Origin: Morchella semilibera
Taxonomy: Eukaryota; Ascomycota; Pezizomycetes; Pezizales; Morchellaceae
Reading direction: 5' to 3'
Length of the DNA stretch: 64,000 nt
NCBI GenBank assembly: GCA_009192285.1
Contig: WBVU01000022.1
Span: forward strand, 124,001-188,000
A program made the position numbers and the translations under genes. Positions 46,217-57,300 of the stretch are shown here, piece by piece. Within the stretch, counting starts at the first letter, position 1. Every line of letters starts with the position of its first letter. The notes beneath the pieces are model-generated. The model was not told the DNA's origin. It did not search any database and was given only the letters and a program-made list of their open reading frames with translations.

Positions 46217-49093
46217 TCAAAAGTTACCATTCCCGTTACTATTACCAGCTATGTTTCCGTCCTCGGTTGATGACGAAGATATGCCCGGTATGTTATCTTG
46301 ATAGTTTGGTACGGCTCTCCATCGATCTGTGCCAGCAGAATTTGGGATCTGCACTGGACTTCCCGAATGCGAGTTCATCGAACCAAGATACTCCCTAAGG
46401 GCTCTGATATCCTCTGAGATAGCAGCAGCACTTTCTGTGTGTAAGGCAAGGCGCTCGGAAGCGGAGACAGTCCAATTTTTGATATCGTTTATCTTCTTAG
46501 TATATGCAGTGATATGATCTTTCAATTCCTTGTCAACGCCCTCAATTCGTGTTCGCAAAGCCTCTACATCTGCAATAGCAGATGTGAGAGAGGCAGCTGG
46601 CCCTTCAGGCGAGTCTGGTTTGAGGGTTCCGTTCGAAGCGCCATCTTGGGCAGAGGCGGGGTCTGGGGCGGGACGAGGGGATAGGTTGGCGTTGGCAATT
46701 CGTTGCATCTGGCCGCTAAGGGTACGAATTGTATCTTTGATCGCTTTTATTTCGCCCCAGATGCCGTTCAACTGTTGGCTTTGGTTAAACATCGTGGGAT
46801 TGATCTTTATAAGTTCCTGAATCACCCGATCGTAAAAGTCCTTTGTCGTAAAATTTGTCATTTTCTGATCCAGGTGGCTAATTGCCATTGCGTGGCCTTC
46901 AAAATGACTTTCCACATAGCCTAACTTGTTGCCAATGTCTCCGATATCAGTTACGAGCTTTTCATGGGCGCCCTTCAGCTCATTATAGCCTTTATCGATA
47001 TCGCCAATGTGAGTAGCGATGTTCCTTTTCTGCAGGGAAACGAGATTTGCAAATTGGTCCTTCAACGACTGGTCTAGAGCTTGGAACCTTTTACTTTCAA
47101 GTTGAATCGTTCCCGCTTGATCCTTGCACGACTGTTCTAGAGCTTGAATCTTCCCCGCTGTTTCTTGTTTGTTCTGTTCCAACGCCGCCCCAAGGGAATC
47201 GACTGCTTCTGATACTAGCGCAGTATCACCCTCGATGCCAGCACGGACATTATCAATTAAATTATCTTGCTGACGCATGTGATCTTCCAAGCGAGCGACG
47301 TCTGATTTTGTTGCGTATTCCTGAGGAGCGAGGGCTCCCTGCACCTGGGTAGCTTCGACTTCTTTGATATCCAGTTTGGAAATCTTTTGCTCGAGACCCT
47401 TGATGTCGCTGGCGCATTTCAAGGCCGTTTGTGCCATTTCTTGTTGGGTCTTTAAGAAGAGAAAACCATTTAGCAAACTCTCACCTGGTGGAGGGACTGA
47501 AGATACTACGTACCACTAGGAGATTCTTCTGGATTGTTTCCAAGGTTTCGGCAACACTTTTAACCTTCTCGGGGGTAGTGTCAATATCATTACCAGCATC
47601 ACTCATTACAACATCTGCACTGCTCTTGGCAGTTGCAGCATTCTGTAATTTCTCTACATTCCCCTTCACCTCTGTTAGCAGCGACATCGCTACCTCCAAT
47701 CTTTCCTCCGTCCCCTTGGTCTGCTCCTTTAGTTCTTGCTCTATCTTGCTTAGCCTTGTCATACAAGTCCGGGTTTTATCCGTCTGGTTGTTTTTGTAGT
47801 TATGGAACTCATTAGTAAGGTTCTGCCTCATTTTCTCCTCCTCCTCCTGCTTCTTTTTCATGCTCAGCAGCTCATCACGAAGCTGCTCAAACTCGCTCTT
47901 AGACGGGCCCAAGGGCGGCGGGACCGGCACTGGCACGTTTGCCTTGACGAACTGCGCGAGCGAACCATTCCCAAGCTCGCTCTTTATTTTTTGAAGGAAC
48001 CCAATGGCGTTTTCTATGCCCGTATTTATGGCATGCTCCTTGAACAACAGTTTACAGAGATCCTCCAGTGGTCCAGACTTATTCCTAAGTGCTTCATGTG
48101 CTATGCTTAATTGCTTTTTTGCTGCCTTCACATTACCCTCGTAGCGTTCTTTCATGACCGGAAAAAGATTGAAGTGCTCGGCATGGTCTTTGCTATCCTT
48201 CTCTGCAGATTTATAGTTGTGTAAGGCCTCGAGATATTTGCAATAGGCAAAAGACGCCTCCTGAAATACGCTAGTTTGATGGAGGAATAAAACGTGTTAG
48301 CAGACAAACTTAGAATGAAATTAGTAGGGAGGATCCCCAAATCCACTAACCCAGCGTATTTTTGTTCTTTTGTAGCACCAGGATACGATATTCCTGATGG
48401 AGGCATCAAGGGAGGAGGAGCGAAGTTGATTGTTGAGTTGGATGTTGTCGGAGTAGCAATGGTAGAGGTTGTAGGAGATGCGGCAGGGTGAGCACTCCGA
48501 GGGGACTCTGCGGGCGAGCGAGATAGCCGATTACTGTTATTAAGTTCAACTGAGTTGCGGTGTGTTTCGCTCCTAGCTCTGTCATCACCCCCCCATGAAC
48601 CTGTACCTCGTCGGGGTAGAGCGCCGCCTTGAGGGTCCAAAATCATCCCCCTTTCACGGGGAGAGGGCTCTGGGTGCTCCTTCCTCGCAGATGTGGCACC
48701 AGACTGCCGGCGAGAGTTTGGATCCAGCGATGGGAGGGACTCACGCGTGATGCTGCCACGGCGAGGGAGGGCTGAAGATTGCTCTCTTGTATAATTTGAC
48801 GGCTGGCCGGGCAGCAAGGGAGCCGGTGGTAGCAGAGGGGGTTGAGGAGCACCAGGTAGCTGTGGCGGGGGGTGTGGAGGATGCAACTCTCGCTCTCTTC
48901 CGTCTCTGTCTCTACCATCTCTTCCACCTCCTACCCGGCGATCGAAGTTATCGTCCCCCCGATTATACGTTCCGGGGCCGTCGCGATCTCTATTACGGTT
49001 GTAGTTTGTTCTTTGGTATTCACGGTCTCTACCGCCTGGTTGGAGTCTAGGTGCAGAGTCTCTGCTCCTATCTCTCCCTTTACCCCAGGACAT
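46217..49093 (-). CDS. Large coiled-coil protein of unknown function, Arg/Ser/Gly-rich N-terminus
   Basis: Three exons: 49093-48351, 48270-47514 and 47449-46217, encoding 910 aa. The first 100 residues are rich in Arg, Asp and Gly (MSWGKGRDRSRDSAPRLQPG), followed by Pro-rich and Ser-rich disordered sequence with motifs such as LPRRGSITRESLP. After intron 1 comes a helical region (QEASFAYCKYLEALHNYKSA), then long heptad-rich coiled coils (residues about 380-800), and a Ser/Asn/Gly tail (GNIAGNSNGNGNF). Intron 2 ends in AAG. I recognise no enzyme or known domain. The layout, a disordered RG/RS-like head and a long coiled-coil body, suggests a scaffold, possibly RNA- or cytoskeleton-related; that is inference. 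Confidence 0.75.
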
Positions 49094-50004
49094 GCTCTAC
49101 TGCGCCGGTCGAACAATGCACTGGTTGGTTGGATAATAACGGGAGGGTATCTGCGTTCGTATTGTGTGGCAAGGCTATGTGCGTATGTGAAAGACGTGCG
49201 GGTTTGGTTTGACGAGGGAGGAGATAATAGTAGCAAGGAATCGAGAGGTGTCGCAAGAAGAAGTTCCAAAATGTAGAGAGAGATGTGGAGAGGGCTGAGT
49301 GAATGGCCAACCGTTGGAAGTTTCTAACGCTGTCCAGTCTTTCCCTTTCCCGTTCAATTCTACAACTAAGAGGAGTTCTTTTCTTTTTCTTTTTTTTCCT
49401 TTTTTTTTCCCCTTCCTCGGCAGGTCGCGGCGCGCGTTTGATCTCTTTATGAACTTGCGCTTAGCAACCGGTACTATCCGTTTATAGGTTGGTTTGTACT
49501 CATATATGGTATGGTGTGGTCATGATACTCCAATCCGAATACTACGGAGAACCATCACAAGAGAAACTCCTAGGAGGTTTGAAGTCTTCCTATAAAATTC
49601 TAGGGGTGTACGGTGAATAGTTCTCAACTTAAAAAAAAAATTGACTTTGACATGTGTTCTGATCCTTGCATCTTGCCCTGCCCGCGCTCGGATCTAATCT
49701 AATCGCTACCTCCTCTTATCAATCACGTTAGTATACATGTAGATACATACATACATGTACTGAGAGGGTACGTAATCGTGGGCATGAGGTCATAAGTTGC
49801 CTCCAAGGTAAATATTAATTTGGGGATCCTGTTTCCTTTAGGAAAGTCACCCGAGAGAACTTTGATCCATTTATATAAATTGCATTCACATCCATCGATC
49901 TCACATATCTACATGTATCTCATACCATATTACTAACTCAAGCGCTTCGGTCATATATTATCACTCACCACCAATATCACTTTCAAGCAATTACCACAAC
50001 AAGA
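49094..50004. other. Intergenic region between divergent genes
   Basis: This lies between the coiled-coil gene start and the WW-protein start. A CT/T-rich tract at 49374-49412 lies upstream of the coiled-coil gene on its own strand. TACATGTA words occur at 49734-49759. No gene is recognised. Confidence 0.5.
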
Positions 50005-50791
50005 ATGTCGTATATCAAAAATTCCCGCGATAGTGGCCTTGGCCTCAATGAAGGTTTCGCCCCTCCGCCAGGTCCTCCACCCCCAATAATGCCCGAAGGA
50101 TGGGTCGCATGCTTTGATGAGCGCTACCAACGTTTCTACTATGTCAACACATACACTAAGAAATCACAATGGGAAAAGCCCCCAGGAACTATTGATCCTC
50201 CTAATCCAGGTATATTCCGAGAAATCCTGCTCACGAGGTTACATGTAGTTATACTATACTAATTGGAAAACCAGGTCAGAATCCCAACGGTTTTGAACGC
50301 CCTCCCCCCTATAGTGGTGAGAATATCCACCGCGAAGATCGGCCATTAACCCCCAAACTCCCACAAAAATATGATTCTCTCATCCCCCACAGCCCCAACA
50401 GCAGCAGCAACAATATCTACAAACCCTTCAGCCACATACCTCAAGCTCTCATTCAAAAGGTCTTAGCGGACGTTTATCATCTTTTCTCAAATCACATGCT
50501 GTTAAGTCACCCCAGCCGCAGCAGCAGCAGCAATACCACTATCAGCAGCAACAGCGTCCTGTCCATTATGGCGGTGGTGGGGGAGGACAGAGAAGGCCAG
50601 GGATGGGTGCCGGTGGGGCGGCAGCGTTAGGTGTAGGCGGAGGTCTGTTAGGGGGTATGTTGTTGGCGGATGCAATTGATGATCATCAATATGACCAGGG
50701 ATATCAGGACGGCCAGAATTATGATAATCAGGATTTTGGGGGTGATGATTTTGGAGGAGGTGACATGGATTTTGGTGGAGGCGACTTTTAG
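50005..50791 (+). CDS. WW-domain protein with Gln-rich and Gly/Asp-rich tail
   Basis: Three exons proposed: 50005-50209, 50275-50316 and 50460-50791, encoding 192 aa. A single WW domain spans about residues 30-62 (MPEGWVACFDERYQRFYYVN, then KKSQWEKP), with both tryptophans and the Tyr pair; a proline-rich stretch precedes it. The tail has poly-Gln, a short hydrophobic Gly-rich stretch (GAGGAAALGVGGGLLGGMLL) and a Gly/Asp/Phe repeat ending GGDMDFGGGDF. WW domains bind Pro-Tyr or phospho-Ser-Pro motifs. The second intron is uncertain: its acceptor is AAG, and if it is not removed a different frame stays open to about 50630. Function is unknown beyond ligand binding. Confidence 0.65.
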
Positions 50792-51479
50792 GGAGAGAGT
50801 GGTGGTATGCAAGATATCATTGGCGCTGTTTTTTTCTTCTCTCATTTGCCCAAGTGCATATATACATGTATGTACATGTAGACGTTTGGGGTACAATATG
50901 AGGTATTGTTAAGCCTATTTTGTCAATAGATCGAATCTGATCGTTAATCAGAAGTAAAGCTGTCAACCGAAATATACTAAGGGAAGCCGAAAGTACAACG
51001 GAGGAATACCACAAGCAAGCCGGGGGTCGCCTCTTTTGTAACCCTCCCTGCATCTTTTTCGTTTACAGATGGGGTTTCTCCCTTTCTTTCTCCACCACCC
51101 TCTCTATTCGGCGCCGTGTTAACTTTTACTTTGCTCAATTCAAAAAGCACATCAGAAAAGAACGCTAAAACCAAAGATACGTATGGTACTACCGATGGCG
51201 CCTGAAGTCTTATCATTAGCCCCTACTAATGGAGTATAAATAAATAAACAAATATGTGATTGACCCCCACTATTTCCATATTAGGAATTCGAGTGATAGA
51301 TCGTGAAATAGACGGGATTGATTGATTAACTAAGAATGTCGCGAGAAACGCCGAGCGATAATGTACAGTGAAATCAATATTCTAAATGTTGTATAGTTAA
51401 CCCTACGTGATATTATATTAGGTACCCAAACCTCCCGCTCTCTCCGAAGTTGCTACTACGACATGTTAAAGCTATAACT
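50792..51479. other. Convergent intergenic region, nothing recognised
   Basis: This lies between the WW-protein stop and the GT90-like stop. TACATGTATGTACATGTA-type words occur at 50863-50881. No gene is supported. Confidence 0.5.
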
Positions 51480-52896
51480 TTACATAGGGTCCCAATGAAC
51501 CTTTTGAAGTAGCTATAATTGATTTAGATTAGTTGTCGGGCCGGCGTTTGTAAGGGAAAACTAGAAACTCACCGAATAGCTCTCAAAAGATACTCCTCTC
51601 CACTCCTGGCTACTCTTCCCATTTCCACTCAACGGGGCCGAATTGGTATAAAACTCAGGCTCAAAATCCAGCAGCCCTCCCCATGCCATCAAAAGTCTCC
51701 TCCAGTAGCAGTTGGTTGCGGCAGGACTTAAGTACCTCCTCCAAACCTCCCTGCTCCTCGTTGCGATTTCCTCGGCCCTCGCAGGATTCTTCATCAAAAA
51801 TTGGATTTTCTCCTCCAAGTCGCTCCAATCCCTCCTGACCTCTATGAAGTTCTGATGCGGTCCTTGCGAAACCATGAGTGGATGGTAATGCTGAACCCAA
51901 TTTAACTTATGGGCGATAATAACAGAGTGACAAGCCTGAAGATACTTGAGCCTCCCGCTGTAACTGTATCCCTCTACATGTGCCAGAAATTTATACCGGC
52001 AGTGGTCTGCCATCGTAAGAAGGTCGTTTTTGACACTTTCCGGATTTCCCCAATCTATAGTTTTAATATCGGACCACGGCTTATCCTTCGTGGCGTCAAA
52101 GAGGCTCCTCCTTATGTCCAGCCCCAAGTCCGCACCACGCCAAACCAACTTACTTTCTTTCCCGTCAAGCGAATATTTCCCATCTCTGGGTGAAACAAAC
52201 TCTGAATCAACCTCATCGGCTTTGAGGAGCGTCTCGACAAAAGATCCCACCTTAGGCTCAGGCCATGACCAGTGACCAAAGTCAGGCATGAGCCATGTGC
52301 TATTTGTCGTTTCTCCAATGTCACGAGCAAACGCCCAGGCAAGGTAGCCACCCTCGAGCCTATCCCCAGTGGAAAGAGCGAATTCACTGTTTGGAAGTGG
52401 GTGCGGACTTGTGATTATGGCCTGATAAAGGGATTGGAGAGTTGCAAGACGGCGGGAATTGATACCGTCATTTGCATTAATGACATAAAGCTACATGTTT
52501 GTTAATGAAACTGGATGGGTCACTATACCCACACGGGACAAAAATACCTGATTATCATGAATCATTGCCCTGATATACCCATACGATTTCTCAAACTCAG
52601 GTTGGTTAAGTTCGTCGAGTCGTATTTTTCGCCCTTTCCTTCCCGCCACCATTCTGTCAATCTCAACAAACAAGCCTGGAAACGCAACTTCACATTGATC
52701 GTTCGGCATGGCTAGGTTCTTCAGGTTGAGCTCCGGTCGGAGGTGTCTTTGTCCGCATTGTCCTGGAATTGGGAGTGATGAACAGGTTGATGAACTAAAA
52801 AAAATATAGGAATAGGAAAAATGCAGTTGCAGTTAGCCAGAGCGAAATAATGAGAAAACTCGGCCGCGACTGCGAAAACCGTAAAGTACCGAGCAT
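51480..52896 (-). CDS. GT90/CAP10-like glycosyltransferase, N-terminus disturbed
   Basis: The catalytic part is exons 52709-52548 (from an internal Met), 52490-51573 and 51512-51480, giving 370 aa. Recognisable GT90 (CAP10/DUF821) pieces are DFGHWSWPEPKVG, KLVWRGADLGLDIRRSLFDA, DHCRYKFLAHVEGYSYSGRL and QGPHQNFIEVRRDWSDLEEK; the spliced end reads SFESYSLLQKVHWDPM. Such enzymes are Golgi type II membrane proteins adding xylose or similar sugars. The frame stays open upstream to about 52790 (GQCGQRHLRPELNLKNLA). A further upstream ATG at 52896 encodes a membrane anchor (SFLIISLWLTATAFFLFLY) in a frame shifted by one base at an 8-base T-run (A-run at 52797-52804 on the plus strand). Either that run is one base too long or a short intron (CTAAC branch, TTTTAG acceptor) removes the region. 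Confidence 0.7.
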
Positions 52897-54526
52897 AGCA
52901 AGAGATGTGTAGATGGCCTGGGATGAGATGTTTTTTTTATTGAACAGTGGGAGAGTTAAGCCAGGAACCAAGGAAGGGAATGGGGGTCAACTACATGTAG
53001 TACTACTACCCGGGCCCAGGGGCCCCTTCCCCCTTTCAAGGTCACTTGTTTTGAGTAGTAGCCTTTATCTTTATTATACGGATTGTTTGGTATGGCTGGA
53101 TTCTCTTAAAAAGGCGGGTGGTGTAACGCTCGTATTATCTCAGACGGCTGCAAACATCGGGTTCTGACTAGCCAGCCCACGCAAATGTACCGGTATTATA
53201 ATATAATCACAATGCATAACCCCCTAATTGTACCACTCGTAAGAGAACCTGCCTAGGGTAAATAAGTTCACCCACGCCAGTTTTGGTACCCATTTTCACT
53301 AAACTCTTGCAAGTTTAGTGAGACGGCTGAAGTGTTCGGTCCTCATACAAAGTACATGTAAGTAGCTTTATAATTTATGGACGGCCGTGTACGGAAGATT
53401 TAACACATGGTTTTGGGCCAATAGAATTGATCTACCCCTACACGCTTACCAGCAAGTTACAGAAACAGGGATTATTTGTATGAGAGAACGGCGCCACTCC
53501 ATACAAATTATCCTTGCCCTGAGCAACTGGTTCTTACGCTGGTAAGCGTGTACATGTACCTTCAAGCCAGAGATGGCATTCTTAGCTTAAACTAGATCTT
53601 CAAAACGACCCCGAAGCCTCACAGAAAATACAGACTTCTGCTAAGCTCCAGCCAACCACATAGTTTTGCGCCGTCCGTACAGCTACGAGGACCCTTTGGT
53701 GTATGTATGACCGCAAGCGGAATATTACTGGCTGAATATGGACAAGATGATGTCTATCGTGCAAGTTACAACTACATATCCCATAGCCATGGACAGTGCT
53801 AAAAGCATCGTCAATGTCACAGCCTTCGAGCGATAGATACTTCATCTTCGCCTTCGTCGTATGCGTGCCCCTTATTCAACTAAATACACTACATGTAAGT
53901 ACATGTACATGTAGTATCCGGGACCCAAAGGCCATACTGTATCTACTCTAGTCTGGTCAGACTTGTGGCAATTTGTGGCTAAGTACGGCTATGCAAGAGA
54001 GTCCCACTTATCACGCAAAATTATACTATATCGTTAAGATTATGCCTATTGCCTGAATCGCGGGAATAGACGAAGGCATGGATCCGGACCCTTTGACAGA
54101 CTTGCCGGGAACTTGGTCTCTGGCTTCAAACATCAGCCCTATCCCGGGATCCGGGTACGGAGAGAGCCGCTACCAGGATCTGGTGAGCAAGCCTTAGCGG
54201 CATCCGCTGTCGTTGACTTCGCTCCAACAGAGTACATGTAGGTACTTAAGCTTTTGCCGATCTCTTAGCTCACCACATCGAACCCAGAAAAACAGCTCCG
54301 AAATACACAAGCCTCTCTTAGAAAGAAAAAGGGCTTATAAGCACGAGATATATATTTTTCAACTCCGACGGACACGGCGTATAGCCCTCTGTATACAGAC
54401 AATCTGCGGCACGCACTAATACTAGTGACAGCAATACCATAGACGATATCGTGAGTCTCCCTCTATTCCCTACGGCTGGAATTATATGCTAATCCATGAT
54501 TCATACGGTACAGCGACAGAATCACG
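52897..54526. other. 1.6-kb intergenic region with a foldback element
   Basis: This contains the inverted-repeat element at 53439-53552, a short hairpin at 53297-53320 (CACTAAAC ... GTTTAGTG) and multiple TACATGTA words (52991-52998, 53353-53360, 53549-53558, 53890-53914, 54233-54241). No gene is recognised. Confidence 0.5.
53439..53552. mobile_element. ~112-bp foldback element with TA at both ends
   Basis: The left end TACACGCTTACCAGC is the exact reverse complement of the right end GCTGGTAAGCGTGTA. Inner parts also pair imperfectly (ATTATTTGTATG against CATACAAATTAT). The whole element could fold into one long hairpin. TA dinucleotides at both borders would fit a mariner-type target duplication. 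There is no coding capacity. Confidence 0.65.
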
Positions 54527-55282
54527 ATGAGAGACGACAACACCGCCGAGCAGCAAACGAGGAAGAGAAATTCCAAATGGATTACTTCCTACTCCAACAT
54601 GAGCGTGGAAGATGCAAATAAGAGACTAGGCTTTAGAATGGATACACTCACAGGGATCCCGGTTGAAAGAATGTTGGCGGGAGCACAGTATAGATTCGAA
54701 GAGGAAAAGGCTTTCTTGAAGAAAATCAGGAAGAGGGTTTATCACCGGATAGTGGAATTTCTTGAAACCGAAGGGTACCCTATGGAGGCGAACCCAAACT
54801 TCAAAGAAGCCAGAATCAACGACTTGGTTTTCGCCATCATCGTTCCCATAATCGCTGCTTTTAGACGCTCTACTGGACGCACTAACATACGTTTAGAAAG
54901 GGAGAAGCAAATTATCTCCAAGGACTCTACGACGGGCGGCTATGAGGAATTTGTTTTAGTGGATCGGGTTTCTGTGGAAGCAGAAAGGTATATGCTCATA
55001 ATAGAGGCGGGAGCTTCTCTGGGAGAGGCTATGAAACAGTGTTTGCTGGCATTGAGAGATGCGAAAGATAATAATGGTGGAGGCGTGGTGTTTGGTTTCA
55101 TTACCACCGGAGAAAGTTGGCGAATGATTAGCTATGATGGGACGTTTCGGATGACAAACAAAATCGACGTGCTATTTGATGAAATGGGCGGAGAAATAGA
55201 GTTATGGTTGAAGGACTTTTCCGTTCTGGTGGACTGCATTTACTCAGCGTTGAGCAACGGAGGCATTGTTCAGAATGATTGA
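54527..55282 (+). CDS. Fungal-restricted protein with PD-(D/E)XK-nuclease-like core, possibly inactive
   Basis: Single exon, 251 aa, starting MRDDNTAEQQTRKRNSKWIT. The core runs AGAQYRFEEEKAFLKKIRKR, INDLVFAIIVPIIAAFRRST, EEFVLVDRVSVEAERYMLII, EAGASLGEAMKQCLLALRDA and GFITTGESWRMISYDGTFRM. The pattern of an Asp on one strand (VLVDRVSV), then a strand ending in IIEAG and a helix with MKQCLL, resembles PD-(D/E)XK restriction-endonuclease-like folds found in many fungal proteins of unknown role. In relatives as I recall them the strand ends E-x-K; here the Lys position is Gly/Ala, which would remove catalysis. No intron is evident. Function is unknown. Confidence 0.6.
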   Translation: MRDDNTAEQQTRKRNSKWITSYSNMSVEDANKRLGFRMDTLTGIPVERMLAGAQYRFEEEKAFLKKIRKRVYHRIVEFLETEGYPMEANPNFKEARINDLVFAIIVPIIAAFRRSTGRTNIRLEREKQIISKDSTTGGYEEFVLVDRVSVEAERYMLIIEAGASLGEAMKQCLLALRDAKDNNGGGVVFGFITTGESWRMISYDGTFRMTNKIDVLFDEMGGEIELWLKDFSVLVDCIYSALSNGGIVQND

Positions 55283-57300
55283 AGGTGAGTACCTGGTAGA
55301 ACGAGCTGGGGTTCATAGAGGAGTGACTTGTGAGCGAAGCGAGCCCTGTGTTATCGATGTGCGGTACTACGGGTGGAGCGAGATATTGCTAGCTCGTGAT
55401 ATGGTTCATACGGGGGAGTCAATGATCGTAAACGCAAGATATTCTTCTGCAAAGGCTAGCGGAGGAGGGGTGTTGAACACAACCAAATAACAGGAAAACA
55501 TTCTAAAGGGAATCACCTCTACACCCGTATGGTATAATTAATACATGGGTCGGAATATTCTTCTGGAGGTTCTTACAACCTAATAGAGCTAGTATACGTA
55601 TTCTGTCTAGACGGCAAAAACCTCTATTTCGTGAATTTGGGGGCGTCCGGTCGGGTTTCCTTTTTCGGCAGGTTCCCCGGCTTGTGATATGCACGAACTG
55701 GTCAGCCTACCCACGAAGTTTCTCCTCCAAAAAGCCAAATTCTAAATCCGAAGGCAAAAACATAGGGCCAATGATTAAAGTTTAACGCACAGAGAAGCGC
55801 ACTCACGGCGATTCCTGAAGACAAGAGATATATACATGGCACATGTATGTAGTTAGCAATATGGGATCGTGGCTCCAGAAAAAAAATAACCCTACTCGTT
55901 GGACAGGGCGTAGGAAGATTTTTTTTTCTCGGTTACCGTGGCACTATTTCTACCTTCGGCAATGTTGGCCCTACCATAGTCAGGAAATTTATCACATTCA
56001 TAAAGGCACTATACTACATGTACTGGAGAAGAAATCTGACTGTGGTACCCTCTTCACGGGGTAAAAAACGTTCGCAGGCAGAACATTCACTCAAGATTTA
56101 CAGATGAGCAACACTACAAATTTTACTTGATTAGATGTAAAGCTGCGTCAACATCTAAATATAGACCCCAGATTGCACTTGCACATCAATCAAAATCAAA
56201 TTTTTGTCACGGAGAGAATCAAATAATATTACTTAACCTATGGGTTGCACGCAGTATGAGTTATTGATTAATGGAGTACTTCATCATACATATATGAAGT
56301 ATCAATCAGTCAATCAATGAAGTACTTCATAGGATATCACTCGACAACATATCGAGACTCGAAGGTACATAATTGGCAGGGAAATCTTTACAAACCGATG
56401 TTTCTTTGGTTCATCACGATTACTTTTTAGCCTCAATCTCCCCGCTAAAACTCCAATCACAAATAAACGTGAAACAATCCGGGCATACATGCGTTGTCAT
56501 AGCCACACATCTTACCTTACTCACCGCCACTCGCACCCACCACCAATGACAAACAAGGCTTTTTGCCCCTGCGCATTCTTGGTCATGCCCGTGCATAGTG
56601 CAATTATTCTCGATATAGGTTTCGGAGATACTGTGTTCCCCATTTACCAATCCTGGCTAGGAATGCTGTATGTACGGCAAGATCGACAGAGCCTGGTAAG
56701 ATGGATAATCTGGGGAAATTTGCATTACAAGGGGGCTAACTCGATCGGTAGTGTTACTATTTACTAAATTGTGCTGCATGTGGGTGAGTTACGTAGTGGT
56801 TCATCTGCAAAGACTCTTCTACTAATAGTAAAGACCGCTATATTGTTAAATTGGCTGCAGAAATACTGATGTCATGATCATTCCAGATGCTCGATATTAC
56901 TCAGTTGCTCGTGATTGAGTGAAGGTTTCGATTGCCATACTTTTGAGTTTCTAATTGAAGTGCTAGACAGCATAGAGGTGTGAAATAATGATATCGGCTG
57001 ACGGTGGTCAGCGTGGGTTGTTACTATTTGGCGTACACTGGTGGTGGTGGTAGAGTACGTGGATATCTCTCTTGGAAAAAGAAACAGAGACGAATTGGTA
57101 CGAAGGTTGAGAGGTATAAAGAGCTCCCAGTTCCTACCCGAATACTCTTTCCCTCCTCCTCATCCTTCTCAATCATCTTCATCCTCATCTTCTAGCTTCA
57201 GCTTCAGCTTCAACTTCATCTTCCTCCTTAGCTTCAGCTTCAACCTCAATTCTTATAAATTTACCTACAACCTCCTCGCAAAAAAACCCCACTTTCCAAA
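55283..57300. other. 2.0-kb intergenic region ending in the promoter of the secreted-protein gene
   Basis: 56270-56330 holds palindromic ATGAAGTACTTCAT-type words and ATCAATCAGTCAATCAATGA. A 76-codon cysteine-containing open frame lies on the minus strand at 56420-56650 but cannot be supported as a gene. From 57100 the sequence becomes a TATA and CT-rich promoter. Nothing else is recognised. Confidence 0.5.
57115..57290 (+). promoter_or_regulatory. TATA box and CT-rich leader of the secreted-protein gene
   Basis: TATAAA at 57115-57120 is followed by a long C/T-rich stretch with repeated AGCTTCAGCTTCA words (57197-57244) leading to the ATG at 57301. TATA plus pyrimidine-rich leader is typical of strongly expressed, regulated fungal genes. 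The assignment is positional. Confidence 0.55.

Noticed and set aside
54281-54300. TCGAACCC as a tRNA B-box on the minus strand near 54290
   Set aside because: No A-box, no pairing arms and no T-run terminator nearby.
55266-55490. 74-codon open frame overlapping the end of the PD-(D/E)XK-like gene
   Set aside because: It overlaps the stop of a better-supported gene and has no family resemblance.
56420-56650. Minus-strand 76-codon open frame with CxxC-like cysteines (HVCPDCFTFICDW) as a small gene
   Set aside because: No start context, no recognisable family, and a strong GTGAGT inside the frame suggests at best an unresolved spliced gene. Not enough to annotate.
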